Assembly: GCA_030278955.1 (NCBI GenBank)
Contig: JAOANR010000003.1
Location: 62,758,195 to 62,822,194, forward strand
DNA length: 64,000 nt
Source of the DNA: Hygrophila difformis
Lineage: Eukaryota > Streptophyta > Magnoliopsida > Lamiales > Acanthaceae
Direction of reading: 5' to 3'
Shown: positions 33,401 to 45,607 of the stretch, piece by piece
Numbering within the stretch: the first letter of the stretch is position 1
Layout of the letters: each line of letters opens with the position of its first letter
Position numbers and translations under genes: made by a program
The notes under the pieces: model-generated
The model's input: only the letters and a program-made list of their open reading frames with translations
The model's database searches: none
What the model was told of the DNA's origin: nothing

Positions 33401-34510
33401 ACCTTGGCTTTGGCATGGAAATAAGAGGTATTGCGATCTCCATGTTTAACCCATTTATCCTTAGCCCGTTGAAACCAGTGTAATTCATCCTGGGCTAATA
33501 AACTCTCATACTCCTTTTTTAACTCATCCTCCAAGATAGCAAGTCATATCGAGTCTGTTCGTTCCAAGGCTCGTCCGATCCCTTCTATTCTTTTAATGAG
33601 TTTCAGTTTTTTCCATTTCAAATTCCTGCCTAAAGAGCGCTTAAATTCAATCGAGGCATCTTGCACATGGCTAAGTTTCTGGCAAATAGAAGTGGCCGGC
33701 ATATTCCAAGCAGCTTCCACAATTTTCTGATATTCAGGATCTAAATTCCACGATGCTTCCCAGCGGAAAGGCGGTTTCGCATTAATGACAGACGGATTGC
33801 AAGAGAGCAAAAGTGGACAGTGGTCTGATCCGATTTGAGGAAGAACTCTAACAGCTCCAAATGGAAAGAGAGACACCCAATCCATATTAGCTACCGCTCT
33901 ATCCAAACGCTTATAAATACGATCAACCACCCCGATACGGCGAGACCAAGTAAATTTCCCCCCCATGGTGTTAATAGAAAGGAGACCGCAGTCATGCAAT
34001 AGGTTACCAAACTCTTCAGCCCTTCCCAAATTGAAAGCTCCCCCCTGACCTTATCCAAACTCATAATCTGGTTCCAGTCTCCAATAACCATCCAAGCTCC
34101 CGAGACAAGAGAAGCGATGTGGCGAAGGTGCTCCCAATTATTCATACGATCACTGTACCTTGGAGATGCATACACAACTGTCATCCACCAAGAACACGTT
34201 CCAATCGTACATTGAACTGAGATCATCCTATCCCTTTCATCAACAATTTGAAACTGACAAGGAATCCCAAGACGACTAAGGACCCATAAACCCCCAGCTT
34301 TACCAACGGCCTCTTGAATACAAATGGGAACATAACCTTCTTTAAATAACAACAGTTCAGATTTAAGAAAATTAGACTGAGGTTCCTGAATTATAATCAC
34401 ATCAGGGATCTCTCTACGCACAATATCCATAACATTCGCCTAGATACCTTGCCAATAATCCCTCCCACATTCCAAGATAAAATTTTGAAATTGTGGAAAT
34501 TCATAATTAA
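30417..34510 (-). pseudogene. LINE ORF2: endonuclease, reverse transcriptase, RNase H; broken
   Basis: The endonuclease opens with KILSWNVGG near 34480, then IIQEPQS, VVYASPR, VIGDWNQI and GSDHCPLLL (to about 33800). The reverse transcriptase spans about 33150-32300, with DGFPALFYKHYW, FRPITLCNVLYKI, VLKIDIAKAYDNV and the catalytic LLFADDLII at about 32415. The zf-RVT region lies at about 31600-31200. The RNase H at about 30860-30500 has all four acidic positions (HVDGSSLG, FAEL, YSDS, NKVADCLA). Lesions: frameshifts near 34440, 34020 and 31280, and a TGA at 33544-33546. Non-functional as it stands, but the motifs are well preserved. Confidence 0.88.
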
Positions 34511-34544
34511 ACTAATGAAATTGGAAGGTAGGGCGACATAATCC

Positions 34545-35963
34545 CTAAAATTGCATAGCAGAAGTAGCATCTGGTGGCTTACCCGAAGGGGCCACCGATG
34601 CTGGAGCTTGAGCTTCCAAATTATCATCACAACCACCGCTGGAATTACCTTCCTTAGCCGGAGATGGCCGTGCACGCTTGGCCACCGAGTAACCTGACGA
34701 GTTGGATTGAGTGGAGCTTCTCGGTTTCATCTTATCTTTATCACATGGACCTCCCGAGTCATGCATTGGGCCTGTCTTATGTGGCTGAGACCTTGGCCCA
34801 GTAGAAATTCTAGTAGATCCAGCAACTGAAGTCTCTGCCCTTCCATGTGAGTACACGATTTTTTGTTTTGGGTCTTTAATATTCTTTTTGCCTGAAGCCC
34901 GCTTACGTTCCACTTTGATCCAATCCGATCCAGTAGGCTGAGATGGAAGGGAATATGCTATTTTGGAACCCTCCACGATCTTGGGATCATACTCACGATC
35001 TTAGATGTGAGGATTCGATTCTGTTTCCATTTTCTCAGCCGTAGAATTAGCACTTTCCTTCTTTTCCGTATCAATACTTTCCAATGTCGCATGAGGAGTT
35101 TCCTTTGCCGGAGTTTGAGTCTCCGGTGCCTTCTCAGTCGGAGTTGATTTCTCCGGAACCGTCTCCACCTTATTGCATGCCGATCTTGCATGGCCATAAT
35201 GGCTACAGGCTGTACAAAGCAAATGTAAGCCTTCACAATTAACCTTTTGCCAGTGTGTTCCAATAAGGATACTTGAAACCACTGGGAGACTTAGATCGAT
35301 CTCCACACAAACACGAGCATATTTCCCCCTGTCAACACCCTTGGACATGACATCCACTTTAACCACTTTGCCGATGCCTGCAGCCATTTTTGTTAACATA
35401 ACTTCATCAAAGAATTCAACACTCAATCCTGGAAACCTAGCCCACACCACCGTGCTCTTAGGTGTAGAATCATCCGCAATAAAGTTTGGTTTCCATGGCA
35501 TTACCGTGAGGTAACTATCAAAAATCATCCATGGACCGTCGTTAAGCACCCTCAAACGGTCAGCCGCATTGTAAAATTTAACGAGAAAGTATCCGGCACC
35601 CAAATCAATCATGGCAAATTTATCTTTCAACTTCCATAACCTTTTCAGCCGGTCCTCCAATGCCAAGTAACCCACTTTTTTGCCTAACACTGAGATTATA
35701 AGGGCATCTTCCCATGGCTTACGCATATGAATTTCCAATTGGGGATCAATTGAAATCCGAGGCTTAAGGCGATCTCCGTCGATAAAATCAAGAGTAACCA
35801 TTTTTTCTTTTTCAAGGTTGGAAAGCGAAGGCGTAGGCACCGCACTTTTCCCTTCCAGAATTATATCCTTAAAGGATATCGATTTGTTGCTGTTGAAGAC
35901 GAATTTTGGAGGAGAGTCATTGGCCGGAGCGGCGGGATCAGGGTCAAGAGCAGGAGAGAGCAT
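34545..35963 (-). pseudogene. LINE ORF1 (DUF4283 and zinc knuckle), one nonsense codon
   Basis: Starts at ATG 35963 and would run to 34545, but an in-frame TAA at 35001-35003 splits it. The DUF4283 region covers about residues 70-230 (WEDALIISVLGKKVGY, LAEGGYFLVKFY-like GAGYFLVKFYNAADR, FDSYLTVMPWKPNF, VWARFPGLSVEFFD). A zinc knuckle CxxC-x4-H-x4-C (LCTACSHYGHARSAC) follows at about 35170-35215. The tail is Lys/Glu/Ser/Pro-rich. ORF1 proteins bind the LINE RNA to form the ribonucleoprotein. Confidence 0.85.
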
Positions 35964-35999
35964 TTTTCCCCACTAATGATTTTCTCAGAATATATTTTT

Positions 36000-36351
36000 T
36001 AATTATACCTAACATATCTATATTTTTATATTATGCATTTATAATAAACTTAAATATTAATTCAGTAAATAAAAAAGGTATGATGGACAGTAATAAAATT
36101 AAACACTAAACTATTAAATAACAATACAGTTTATGATATATTCTGCACGCAATTTTTTGAAGCTTTTGGAAATTTTGAAAAGCTTTAGATTTTATAACAA
36201 AACAATAGCTCCGGTCTGTACACTGGCTTTTAAAGGCTTTAGTTCTAAATTCAGCTCCAACAAGCTCTACTACCAGAAGCTACCATGAATAGTTTTTTAG
36301 AGTTTTCGAAAGCTATTTTCAGTTTAATTATAATTTTTTCTCTTTAGTTAT
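36000..36351. other. Spacer upstream of a solo LTR, no gene seen
   Basis: AT-rich sequence. The AGCTTTTGG/CCAGAAGCT-type motifs at about 36155-36290 hint at a decayed MITE, but I cannot place its ends. Confidence 0.4.
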
Positions 36352-36356
36352 AATTT

Positions 36357-36890
36357 TTTTAACCAAGAAAATATTGATTGATTGATGTTGAAGACAATTA
36401 CAAAGTTAAAGGAATGGAGTTACATAAATTTGAATAAAAGCTGTAAAGGAACAAGAAATTACGGAATGGAAGAAAAGAGAAAAACTTGCAGAAAGGAAAA
36501 ACTTGCAGGAAGTAAAATAATGAAAGTGCGATTCCTCTAGGGTATTTGTGATGATCCTCATGGATGCCACCTCCGAGTACTTATAGGGAGGAGCCTCAGT
36601 CTTCAATGAGTCATAACACCTCCGTAACGTCCCAAGATTTTTTTCTCCTCTGATGGCGCATGTCTTGAATGCTCATGATTCCTTATGCCTTGATGACACC
36701 GGATCCTCCTCCATTTCGATTGTCTGCCTTTAATGTGCCCGATCCCTCTCCAATGAGTCTTGCCAGCTTCTCACCATTTGGTCATCATCCGGATAAATCT
36801 TGAACTGGACCAGGCCTCGAAAACTTGATTGGGCTATTTTTATTGGGCCTAAAAAATTAATTAAGTGGGCCTAAATTATTGGGGTTAACA
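36357..36890 (-). mobile_element. Probable solo LTR (gypsy-like)
   Basis: 534 bp with AATTT on both sides (36352-36356 and 36891-36895). The minus strand begins TGTTAACCCC, has GGCCCAATAAAAATAG, and shows a CTATAAGTA box near 36580. The inner end reads TTTTAACC on the plus strand where TGTTAACC is expected, again one terminal base off. No internal region. Confidence 0.6.
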
Positions 36891-37080
36891 AATTTATGCC
36901 AACTACATTTACTTCTACTAACACTTGACAAAATATTAGAATTGATTGCTAATTTGATGAATCGAATTACAATTGAACCCAATTTTCTATTAATTGGAGA
37001 TTTCAGTTCAAATATAAATATAAATATTTTTAATTTTTTCATAATTAATTGTGTAGTATTATTATATTTTAAAAAAATTA

Positions 37081-37302
37081 CATTTCCTCTGTCTATATTT
37101 TGTTTGAGCCAAACATGTAACGAAATGCATTTCTTTAACTATTAATATTTCAAAATATGTACAAATAAAAATTATATAAAATGTATATTATAAAACTATA
37201 CGATTAAACGAATCTAATAAGACCTAACCTGACTATTTGTTTCGAATATATAGTTATAATATTGAATCATAGTTGAATAATGAACAATGTCAAAAAGTTA
37301 TA
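37081..37302. mobile_element. Stowaway-like MITE, right end eroded
   Basis: Begins after TA with CATTTCCTCTGTCT. The body closely follows the MITE at 57418-57677 (ATGCATTTC, CAAAATATGTACAA, ACTATACGATTAAACG, TGAACAATGTCAAAAAG). The right terminus is missing and the next MITE follows directly. Confidence 0.6.
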
Positions 37303-37547
37303 CTTCCTTCGTTTTACACTTCTCATTTGCACGTATGCCAATGCACATTTTCAATGATTAATAACTCAAATTTGATACAAGTAAGAATTCTAAAAATTTG
37401 ATATTTAAAAACTACAACATGAGACGAATCCAATAATATCTCACTCAGTTATATTTTGTCTTCTATAACTATAACAAAAATAGAAGTCAAAGTGCTACAA
37501 TGAACAGTCTAAAAATCAAAACTTAACACTAAAAAAAATGGAGGGAG
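37303..37547. mobile_element. Stowaway-like MITE
   Basis: 245 bp between TA dinucleotides, ends CTTCCTTCG and GGAGGGAG, approximately the CTCCCTCCGT consensus of Stowaway/Tc1-mariner MITEs. Confidence 0.7.
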
Positions 37548-37549
37548 TA

Positions 37550-38304
37550 GAAGGCAACTATAATGGTGGGACGGAGGAGTATAGTATTTTTAACTATATA
37601 TTAATAAAATATTTTATTATTTAATTGATTATTTAAATATAAAATAAAATAAATTTTTAAAAGTAAAGATATAATTATCAAAATAATGATCTTATATTAA
37701 GTTTTTGTCCCTGGAAATGCCATTAATTATAAAAACAAATCATTATAAAGATGTATTAGAGATTTTTAGCTCAAATAATCACATAGTGATCTAAATTAAT
37801 ATATTATGAGACTACCCACTATACGCCAAAAAAATATAGTTATATTTCTACAAGTATTTGCTATCTAATGAATTATGTAGCTAAATCAAGAGTTAAATTC
37901 TTAGGCTTTGCTAAAAAAAAAAGAGTTAAATTATTACATTCGATGGTTGTTTGGATTTTTTTTTTTTCTGGTGAGAAATAATAATGTTATATTTTATGGG
38001 CAAAATATTGAACTCATTCGCTAAACTACTCTATCTATTACTACTATTTCAATTAGAATTTAAGTTACTTTATACACGGTGTCAATTAATGTTGACTCCA
38101 ATTATTCCAGTGCTCTAATTTAAATTTAAATATTTTATTTAATTATAACAAGTTATATTTTTTTTTAATTTCAGAATAAATTTTATATTTGATAACGTGC
38201 TATTACTTACATACAAACTTTAATTTAAAATTTATAATTATTATATAAAGGGGAATTAAAATATAATTAAATAAAATTTATTAATGATTTAAAATATGTA
38301 TTAA
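37550..38304. other. AT-rich spacer, no gene seen
   Basis: Very AT-rich, many short poly-A/T runs, no open frame worth reporting. Ends at the target site of the large gypsy element. Confidence 0.6.
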
Positions 38305-38309
38305 GTGAT

Positions 38310-41031
38310 TGTTATCACCAAAAATATTATGCCCGGAAAAATTGGGATTAAAATAATTTAATATAGGCATTTAGTTGGCCTGAAAAATTAAATTACTTGA
38401 TTAATTGAATAAAAAAAATTTAATGGCAAATAAAAAAATAATAAATATATAGGTTGCCTGGTAGGGTCAACACAACCATCCGACAGTCATCCCGGGTCTC
38501 CCGGACACCTAGAGGTATAGAATGGGGATAAGCTACATGCCAGGACCCCATTGGAGGGGGGGGGGGGGGGGGGGTCTCTAGTCAACCAAGAAGGGTGTCT
38601 TGGTCGACCACAAGATATGCCTGGACATGGGAACTCCTCTTCATTGTTTAATTGCTCAGAACGGGCCCAGAATGACCATAAAGGGGTTATACGACCTACC
38701 AGAAGCCTGGACAGGGGGGAACACTCCCACACCCCATGGAAGGGTCCATGGTCGACCAAGGGGCGGTAGTGGTCAACCTAGAGGAGTCCCATGGGGAAAG
38801 ATCCTCCTTTTCAATGTTTAAGTGCTCCGAATGGGCCCGTAATGACCAGAAAGGGGTTATACGACCTACCGGAAGCATGGACAGGGGAAGGAACATGCCC
38901 AAACCCCATGGAAGGGTCCATGGTCGAAGAAGGGGCTATAGTGGTCGACCAAGAGGAGTCCCACGGGGAAAGGTCCTCCTTTTCAGTGTTGAAGTGCTCC
39001 GAATGGACCCGAAATTACCAGAAAGGGGTTATACGACCTACCGGAAGCCGGGGCAGGGGGGATGAACATGCCCACACCCCATTGAAGGGTCCATGGTCGA
39101 CCAAGGGGCTTTAGTGGTCGACCAAGAGGAGCCTCATGGGGAAAGATCCTCCTTTTCTGTGTTTAAGTGCTCCGAATGGGCCCGGAATGACCAGAAAAGG
39201 GTTCTACGACCTACCGGAAGCCTGGACAGGGGAAGGAACATGCTCAAACCCCATGGAAGGGTCCATGGTCGATCAAGGGCTGTAGTGGTCGACCAAGAGG
39301 AGTCCCATGGAGAAAGGTCCTCCTTTTCAGTGTTTAAGTGCTCCGAATGGGCCCGGAATGACCATAAAGTGTTATACGACCTACCGGAAGCCGGGGCAGG
39401 GGGAGGAATATGCCCACACCACATGGAAGGGTCCATGGTCGACCAAGGGGCTGTAGGGGTCGACCAAGAGGAGTCCCATGGGGAAAGGTCCTCCTTTTCG
39501 GTGTTTAAGTGCTCCGAATGAGCCCGTAATGACCAGCAATGAGTTATACGACCTACCGGAAGCTTGGACAGGAGAAGGAACATGCCCACACCCCATGAAA
39601 GGGTCCATGGTTGACTAAGGGGATGTAGTGGTAGACCAAGAGGAGTCCCAGGGGGAAATGTCCTCCTTTTCAGTGTTTAAGTGCTCCGAATGGGCCCGGA
39701 ATGGCCAGAAAAGGGTTATACGACCTACCGGAAGCACTGGACAGGGGGAGGAACATGACCACACCCCATAGAAGGGTCCATGGTCGACCAAAGGGCTGAA
39801 AAGGTCGACCAAGAGGAGTCCCATGGGGAAAGGTCCTCCTTTTCAATGTTTAAGTGCTCCGAATAGGCCTGGAATGGTCTGAAAAGGGTTATACGACCTA
39901 CTGGAAGCCTGGACAGGGGGAGGAACATGCCCACACCCCATGGAAGGGTCCATGGTCGACCAAGGCACTGTAGTGGTCGACCAAGAGGAGTCCCATGGGG
40001 AAAGGTACTCCTTTTCAGTGTTTAAGTGCTCCGAATGAGCCCGGAATGACCAGAAAGGGGTTATACGACCTACCGGAAGCCAAGGCAGGGGGAGGAACAT
40101 GCCCACGCCCCATGGAAAGGTTCATGGCCGACCAAGGGGCTGTAATGGTCGACCAAGTGGAGTACCATGGGGAAAGGTCCTCATTTTAAGTGTTTAATTG
40201 CTCCGAATGAGCCCGGAATGACCAGAAAGGGGTTATACGACCTACCAGACGCCTAGACAGGGGAAGAACATGCCCAGACCCCATGGATGGATCCTTGGTC
40301 GACCAAGGGGGTATATTGGTTGACCAAGATGAGTCCATGGGCAAAGGAACCCCTTTTCAATGTTTTAAGTGCTTCGAATGGGCCCCATAAGGTCCAGAAA
40401 AGGAGTTATACGACCTATAGAAAGCTGAGCAATGGGGGGGCACATACCCAAACTCCAGGAAGAGGGTCCCAATCAACCAAGGGAGGTTTTGGCAATGAGA
40501 AGAGGACTTAGATATGCCTGAAAGGATGTGCAACCTCTCAAAATGCAAGATGAACCATATCCGACCAAAGGCAATATTACATTCAGCTTCGAGCTATAGA
40601 ATGACACAAGGCCAACCGAGCCATTAAGGATTACACACCAGGCAAGCGAAACGGATATGGAATAGGAAGCGGGTCATCTTTTGGACGAGGCGGTTATTTC
40701 CCACGGCCGTAATACTTTAAGCGGTTACATAAAGCATCTATGAATACCACCTCGCTGCAGAATGAAGAGGCATCAACACACAACTCAACACTCCACAGGA
40801 GTTTTTATCTTTTTTTGTAGTTCGTAGAATTAGTTCGTAGCTTTAGTTTACGTAGTCTCTTTCGTAGTTGTAATAGCTAGTTCGTGTAACTCGTAGTGGG
40901 CAAGAAATCCATTCTTGTTCATTGTTTTTAGTGATTGAAAGGCGCAATCTTACGGTAAAATTTATTCAAATTCAGTCGTCTTAGCCTGCAAAGGCTTACT
41001 ATTGATTGTTCGTCGCATTCCAGCGATAACA
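38310..41031 (+). repeat. 5' LTR of the Tat-type element
   Basis: 2722 bp, TGTTATCACC...GCGATAACA. It contains a 19-G run at 38556-38574, then about ten ~171-bp tandem repeats, then a unique 3' part (from about 40450) with a probable TATA-less promoter or leader. The primer site TGGTGACCACAGTGGGAGA starts at 41035. Confidence 0.9.
38735..40440 (+). repeat. ~171-bp tandem repeat array in the 5' LTR
   Basis: About ten head-to-tail copies. The landmark GAAGGGTCCATGGTCGACC recurs at about 38739, 38911, 39084, 39256, 39426, 39596, 39771, 39942, 40114 and 40285. Each unit also has two GGTCGACCAAG motifs and a CGACCTACCGGAAGC block. Because ~171 is a multiple of 3, frames stay open across units on both strands without being genes. 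Confidence 0.92.
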
Positions 41032-41133
41032 ATTTGGTGACCACAGTGGGAGACGATTGAAACGTCTACCATAGATCAATTATCAAATTTGGAAAGTTTG
41101 GATAGCTTGGTGTTAATATTATTTGTGATATCC

Positions 41134-42880
41134 CGAATAAATATGTCCGCGCCAAGAACATCCACTAGCACTACTACTGGCGGAGTTCCGCCACCACCTG
41201 TGCCGCCCACGAAAGGGCATAATACTGCCAGTGTAAATGTTGTACCAATGGACTTAATACCAAATCTGATAAATCAATTTACAGAACTATTCGACAACCG
41301 TTTGGCGGCTATGCGGAATGAGTTATCCGCACAAGCATCACCCCAGGGATTTTTTGCTCAAGGGTCGTCTGCAGCCAACATGGGCAACTTCCCACCCAGA
41401 ACAACAAATGGTCTACCTTTAGGGCAAGGCCAGATGCTCACTCCACTCCCAGTTATGCCAACTTTTGGCATGAGAGAGGTGCAATCACAGAACTATGATA
41501 GGCCGGAAGCCAGTAACAACAGGGGCAAGCGGCCGGTGGCGACGTATCCCAACAATATCCCATTGGGAGGACAACCTACTTTTGTCCCTACCAATGTGGA
41601 GAATTATCCAGTGGATACATCTCCAATCCGGCCAATGGGTGAGCTAGGTGGAAATCAGGAACCATGGAGGCCACCTATGGCCAATGCGTCGGGTCCCAAC
41701 AACCATTACGCACCTCCCATGGTACATACTCCCCAAAACCTAGGGATGCCAGTTGATGGCTATAATCCCAACCCTAATATGCCAGCCCCTCCACAAGGCC
41801 CTGCCATCGATCCTGATATTTTAGTAGATAATTTATGAGATCAATTTGGCTTCACTGTAAGGCCGATCGGTCGAATGGCTTATCAAAATCCCTACCCCGA
41901 GTCTATAACACGTGAGTACCCACTTCCTAGGGGATTCAGGGTCCCTGATTTCTCGACATTTTCTGGTGAAGACGACGCATCTACTATAGAGCACATAGGA
42001 CGATTTACTGCACAGCTCAGGGAAAATGCTCGTAATCCATATTATAAAATGCAATTATTTTCCTTATCCTTAACCAAAAGCATTTTTCGTGGTTTGCTAA
42101 TCTCCCTCCGGGACAATTTAGAATGTGGGAGGACATGGAGGTAGCATTCCACACACGTTTCTTCAATCCCGTAACAACAGTGTCAGTTACTGACATAGTG
42201 GATGCTAAACAACTGCCAAAGGAGTCCGTAATTGCGTTCATAGAACGTGTGAGGCGGGTTAAAGTCTCGCTGCTCAACCGCCTTGAGTGATTCTGAATTG
42301 ACCAAGATAGTGGTCAGAAATATGGCTCCCACATATAGGGCACAACTAACTGCCTACGATATCCCAGACCTCTTTGCATAGGCTTCCAAAGCCATTCGCC
42401 TCGAAACTCTATTTAAGGACGAAGGATCTGTTGCTAATCCCAAGAAATACCGTCCTATAACTAGTGTAGAGGCAAACGAGTACGAATACTCGGATATGGA
42501 GTTTGATAGTGAGGTTGCATGTATGGAGGTTCTCAATGGTGGAGAGTTGCCGAGCAGACGGTGGCGGAGTTGGTAAAAGGGAAACCATTCCCTTGCCCTA
42601 AGTTGCAACCTAACGCCGCCAGGAGGATTGTAGCTAATGGTAAAATACCCCAAAAAATGGGGGCCGATGAAGAACCACTTTTCGATGTTAGCAAGGCAGG
42701 CGAGATCTTTGATGTCCTCTTGAAAGAAGGGCAATTGAGACTACCGAAAGGCCAACAATTGGCCACCGTCGAAGAAGTTAAGGGCCGGAATAATTGCAAA
42801 ATGTATAATTCCTTTACCCACACGACATCCCAGTGTCGTCACTTCAAACTGGATATCAACAAGGCATTGCGTACTGGTTA
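41134..42880 (+). pseudogene. Gag of the Tat-type element, broken
   Basis: Starts MSAPRTSTSTTTGG at 41134 (an in-frame ATG at 41089 adds 15 residues). A Pro/Asn-rich N-terminal region ends at an in-frame TGA (41836-41838). The same frame then resumes with the gag core (YPESITREYPLPRGFRVPDF, FSGEDDASTIEHIGRF) and is lost to a frameshift near 42140. Fragments continue to a CKMYNSFTHTTSQC knuckle-like motif at about 42800. Not functional. Confidence 0.82.
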
Positions 42881-43951
42881 ATTGAAGTTTTTTCTGATGG
42901 GAGTGGACGAAGAACGTTTTCCGCCAATCACCACAACGATGGTGCAAGCATGACCATCTGAAGATGCCAGGCCTGAACAAGGGCCATCAGGCACTAAACA
43001 AACTCGCCCACAACATGGTGAGAGTGATACACATCCTTCAGGATACACCAGAAGGTTTCCACCACCAAATAATGTGGTTGGGAGAAACCCCAATGGTGAT
43101 GAGCGAAATATTCGTCAATACCGTGGGCCATCTAGGTGGCACGATCGTGGTCGTTTTGATGAAAGAAGCAGGGGAAGGTACGGCTGCTCACATAGATATA
43201 CCAGGAGCCGGACTCCACCTACCCTCCAGCCACATCGTGGACCAATTGCACAGACGTGGAATACCCTGATGGAACCTACGAGGTTCAAATCATTAATGGG
43301 GCAATGGTTTGGAAAAAGCCCACACGAAGGCCACCAATGGCCTACGGCAATACATGGATAAACAATGCCCCTCCTCCTCCAGTGGATGTAGATCCCAGAT
43401 TCCCAGGAATGACGCGGACACAGATACGCAGGGCCAAAAGGCAGTATGCGGCAACCCATAGTGGTAGTAGTAGTTCGACGATGAGTGCTCCTATACTCCC
43501 TACAAAGACCCCTTTGTCAATTTGGGGCCTAAATGGCCCATGTCGCAAGGAAATAGATGCAGACGAAAAGGAAGTTGTTGCCAATAATGGCAAATCTACT
43601 TTGGTAGATAAATCTGATAAGGTGGGTGTCCAAGCCAAACCTCAAACGGTTGGTACTACTGCCTCTGATCTTTCAGATGAACTTAAAGAAGGGGCGTGGA
43701 TGACAGAAGGTCTCTAGTGTGCATATTACCAAAGGGTGAACAAAGTCCCATACGATTTGGAGGACAACCTCGCCCAAACACAATTTGGGGATTTTACTCC
43801 AGAGGAATTACATGCCTTAATGGTCGATGAGGGGCAGACTGGGAATACTGTCACGCAGGAAGACCATGAGTCGCCCAAAAAACAAAAATGCCATGAATCT
43901 GTACCTAATGCAGTGGTGTAGGAGAATGAAGCATCTAAAGACAATATTATC

Positions 43952-44677
43952 GTGGCCATGACCATTAACATGGCACAGGTTAATGTGCCAGAACTGGAAG
44001 TTGAACAGGACAATGCTAGTATCAAGTCTTTAGAAGAACCCGTGTGGTCTTACATCCATGCTGCATATGATGATGAAGAACCAGAGGTAACGTGTGAGGA
44101 CGTTCCTCCCATAATCTTTGAACCACTGCCCATAGATGCTCCACGACATCTCAAGCCATTGTACGTCCAAGCCCACATCAACGAGAGAAGGTTTAATAGG
44201 GTGTCATGGACAATGGGGGCGGTTTACGATATCATACCACTTACCACGCTCAAGAAGATCGGGAAGGCCAAATAGGACCTAGTTGAAGCTGATCTAGAGT
44301 TCGCAGGGTTCAATGGGCACACTGCCAAACCATTGGGCATGCTAACTGCACAAATTGGCGTCGGGCCCAAGGTCATATCAACTGTTCTATTCGTGGTGGA
44401 TACCCCCACCACGTATTCTGCACTACTTGGTCGTGACTGGATTCACACTGCTAAGTGCGTTCCCTCCACCATACACCAAAAACTCTTGTTCTGGGAGGGC
44501 TCGGAAGTGATCACCGTCAACGCTCATCAGAATCCATTCCAGGGATATAACGGCAACAGTACAAGCGATGCCATACTTTATGAATCTGCTATACCACCAA
44601 TTAGCATGAGTGGTATCGTCAGTGCATGCCCCATGCCTAACTGCAAGTTAACAAGGCAGGGGTATGTCTTCTATTAG
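43952..44677 (+). pseudogene. Protease region of the Tat-type element, degenerate
   Basis: Reads LKPLYVQAHINERRFNRVS, then a position where the aspartate of the DSG/DTG active site should be but which reads WTMG, then YDIIPLTTLKKIGKA. A stop at 44273-44275 is followed by TTYSALLGRDWIH in another ORF, the usual C-terminal protease block. The catalytic triad is not visible, so the protease is dead. Confidence 0.68.
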
Positions 44678-44739
44678 TTAGCGTGATCTGTAAGTGGCTC
44701 GATAGCAAGAAATATTAATTTCTGCAAAAAAAATTTTAT

Positions 44740-45600
44740 ATGTCGAGTCCAATTAATGAAATTACTATTTCCGATTCATTGCCAGTTGTTTCGTTAAATT
44801 CGTGCCAAGAAGAGACTGAACCTAAAAACTATGTGTATGAATGGCCAGAGTTATTAGAGAAACCTGAGCCAACAGTGTATGCGGAAGACCCATTGGTTGA
44901 GTTTAACATTGGCAATGAGGAGAAACGACGACCAATAATGGTCAGTGGTTTACTGACAAGAGACCAACAAAATGAGTTGGCACAATTAGTGGCAAAACAT
45001 CAGGATTGTCTTGCTTGGGATTATACTGATATGCCAGGGCTGGATAGAAAACTAATAGAACATCGTCCCCTATTAAGCCCAATTATCGACCGGTAAAACA
45101 AGCCCCTAGACGTTTTAACCCAAGATTGATGCCTAAGATTACTGAAAAAATTAAAAAGTTGTTGGATGCCAAATTCATCCGACCTTGTAGATATGTGAAT
45201 GGCTGTCTAACATCGTCCCTGTTACCAAGAAAAATGGTAAAACGAGAGTCACTGTAGGGACTTGAACTTGGCCACACCCAAGGATGAGTATATCATGCCC
45301 ATTGCTGACATGTTAATTGATGCAGCAGCTGCCATAAAATCCTATCCTTAATGGACGACTATGCTGGTAATCAGATTAACCTGGCAGAAGAGGACACTGC
45401 CAAGACGACATTCAGATGTCCTGGTGCTATAGGAATATATGAGTGGGTGGTAATGCTTTTTGGCTTGAAAAATGCCGGAGCCACCTACCAAAGGGCAATG
45501 AACACCATATTCCATGATTTAATTGGCAAAACTTTGGAAGTATATTGATGATGTAATCGTCAAATCATTAGAGTTTAGCCAACATCTCATAGATCTGGAG
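44740..45600 (+). pseudogene. Reverse transcriptase of the Tat-type element, frameshifted
   Basis: Begins with the N-terminal block LVAKHQDCLAWDYTDMPGLD at 44980. The palm continues with DDYAGNQINLAEEDTAKTTF and IYEWVVMLFGLKNAGATYQRAM (45350-45530). The catalytic YIDDVIVKS is present at about 45541-45570 but one base out of frame. Further stops and frameshifts lie between 45093 and 45350. Confidence 0.85.
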
Positions 45601-45607
45601 GAAGCAT

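Larger units (their letters stand above)
30344..35989 (-). mobile_element. L1-type LINE (non-LTR retrotransposon) with RNase H
   Basis: A near full-length LINE in minus orientation: ORF1 at the right, then ORF2 with endonuclease, reverse transcriptase, zf-RVT and RNase H, and an A/T-rich tail at the left. A possible 10-bp target duplication ATATATTTTT occurs at 30334-30343 and 35990-35999, though it is low-complexity. Both ORFs are broken. The order and the ribonuclease H at the C-terminus are typical of plant L1 elements. Confidence 0.9.

Noticed and set aside
38735..40440. Regularly spaced repeats resembling a CRISPR array
   Set aside because: The whole ~171-bp unit is repeated with no unique spacers, it lies in an LTR, and the genome is a plant.
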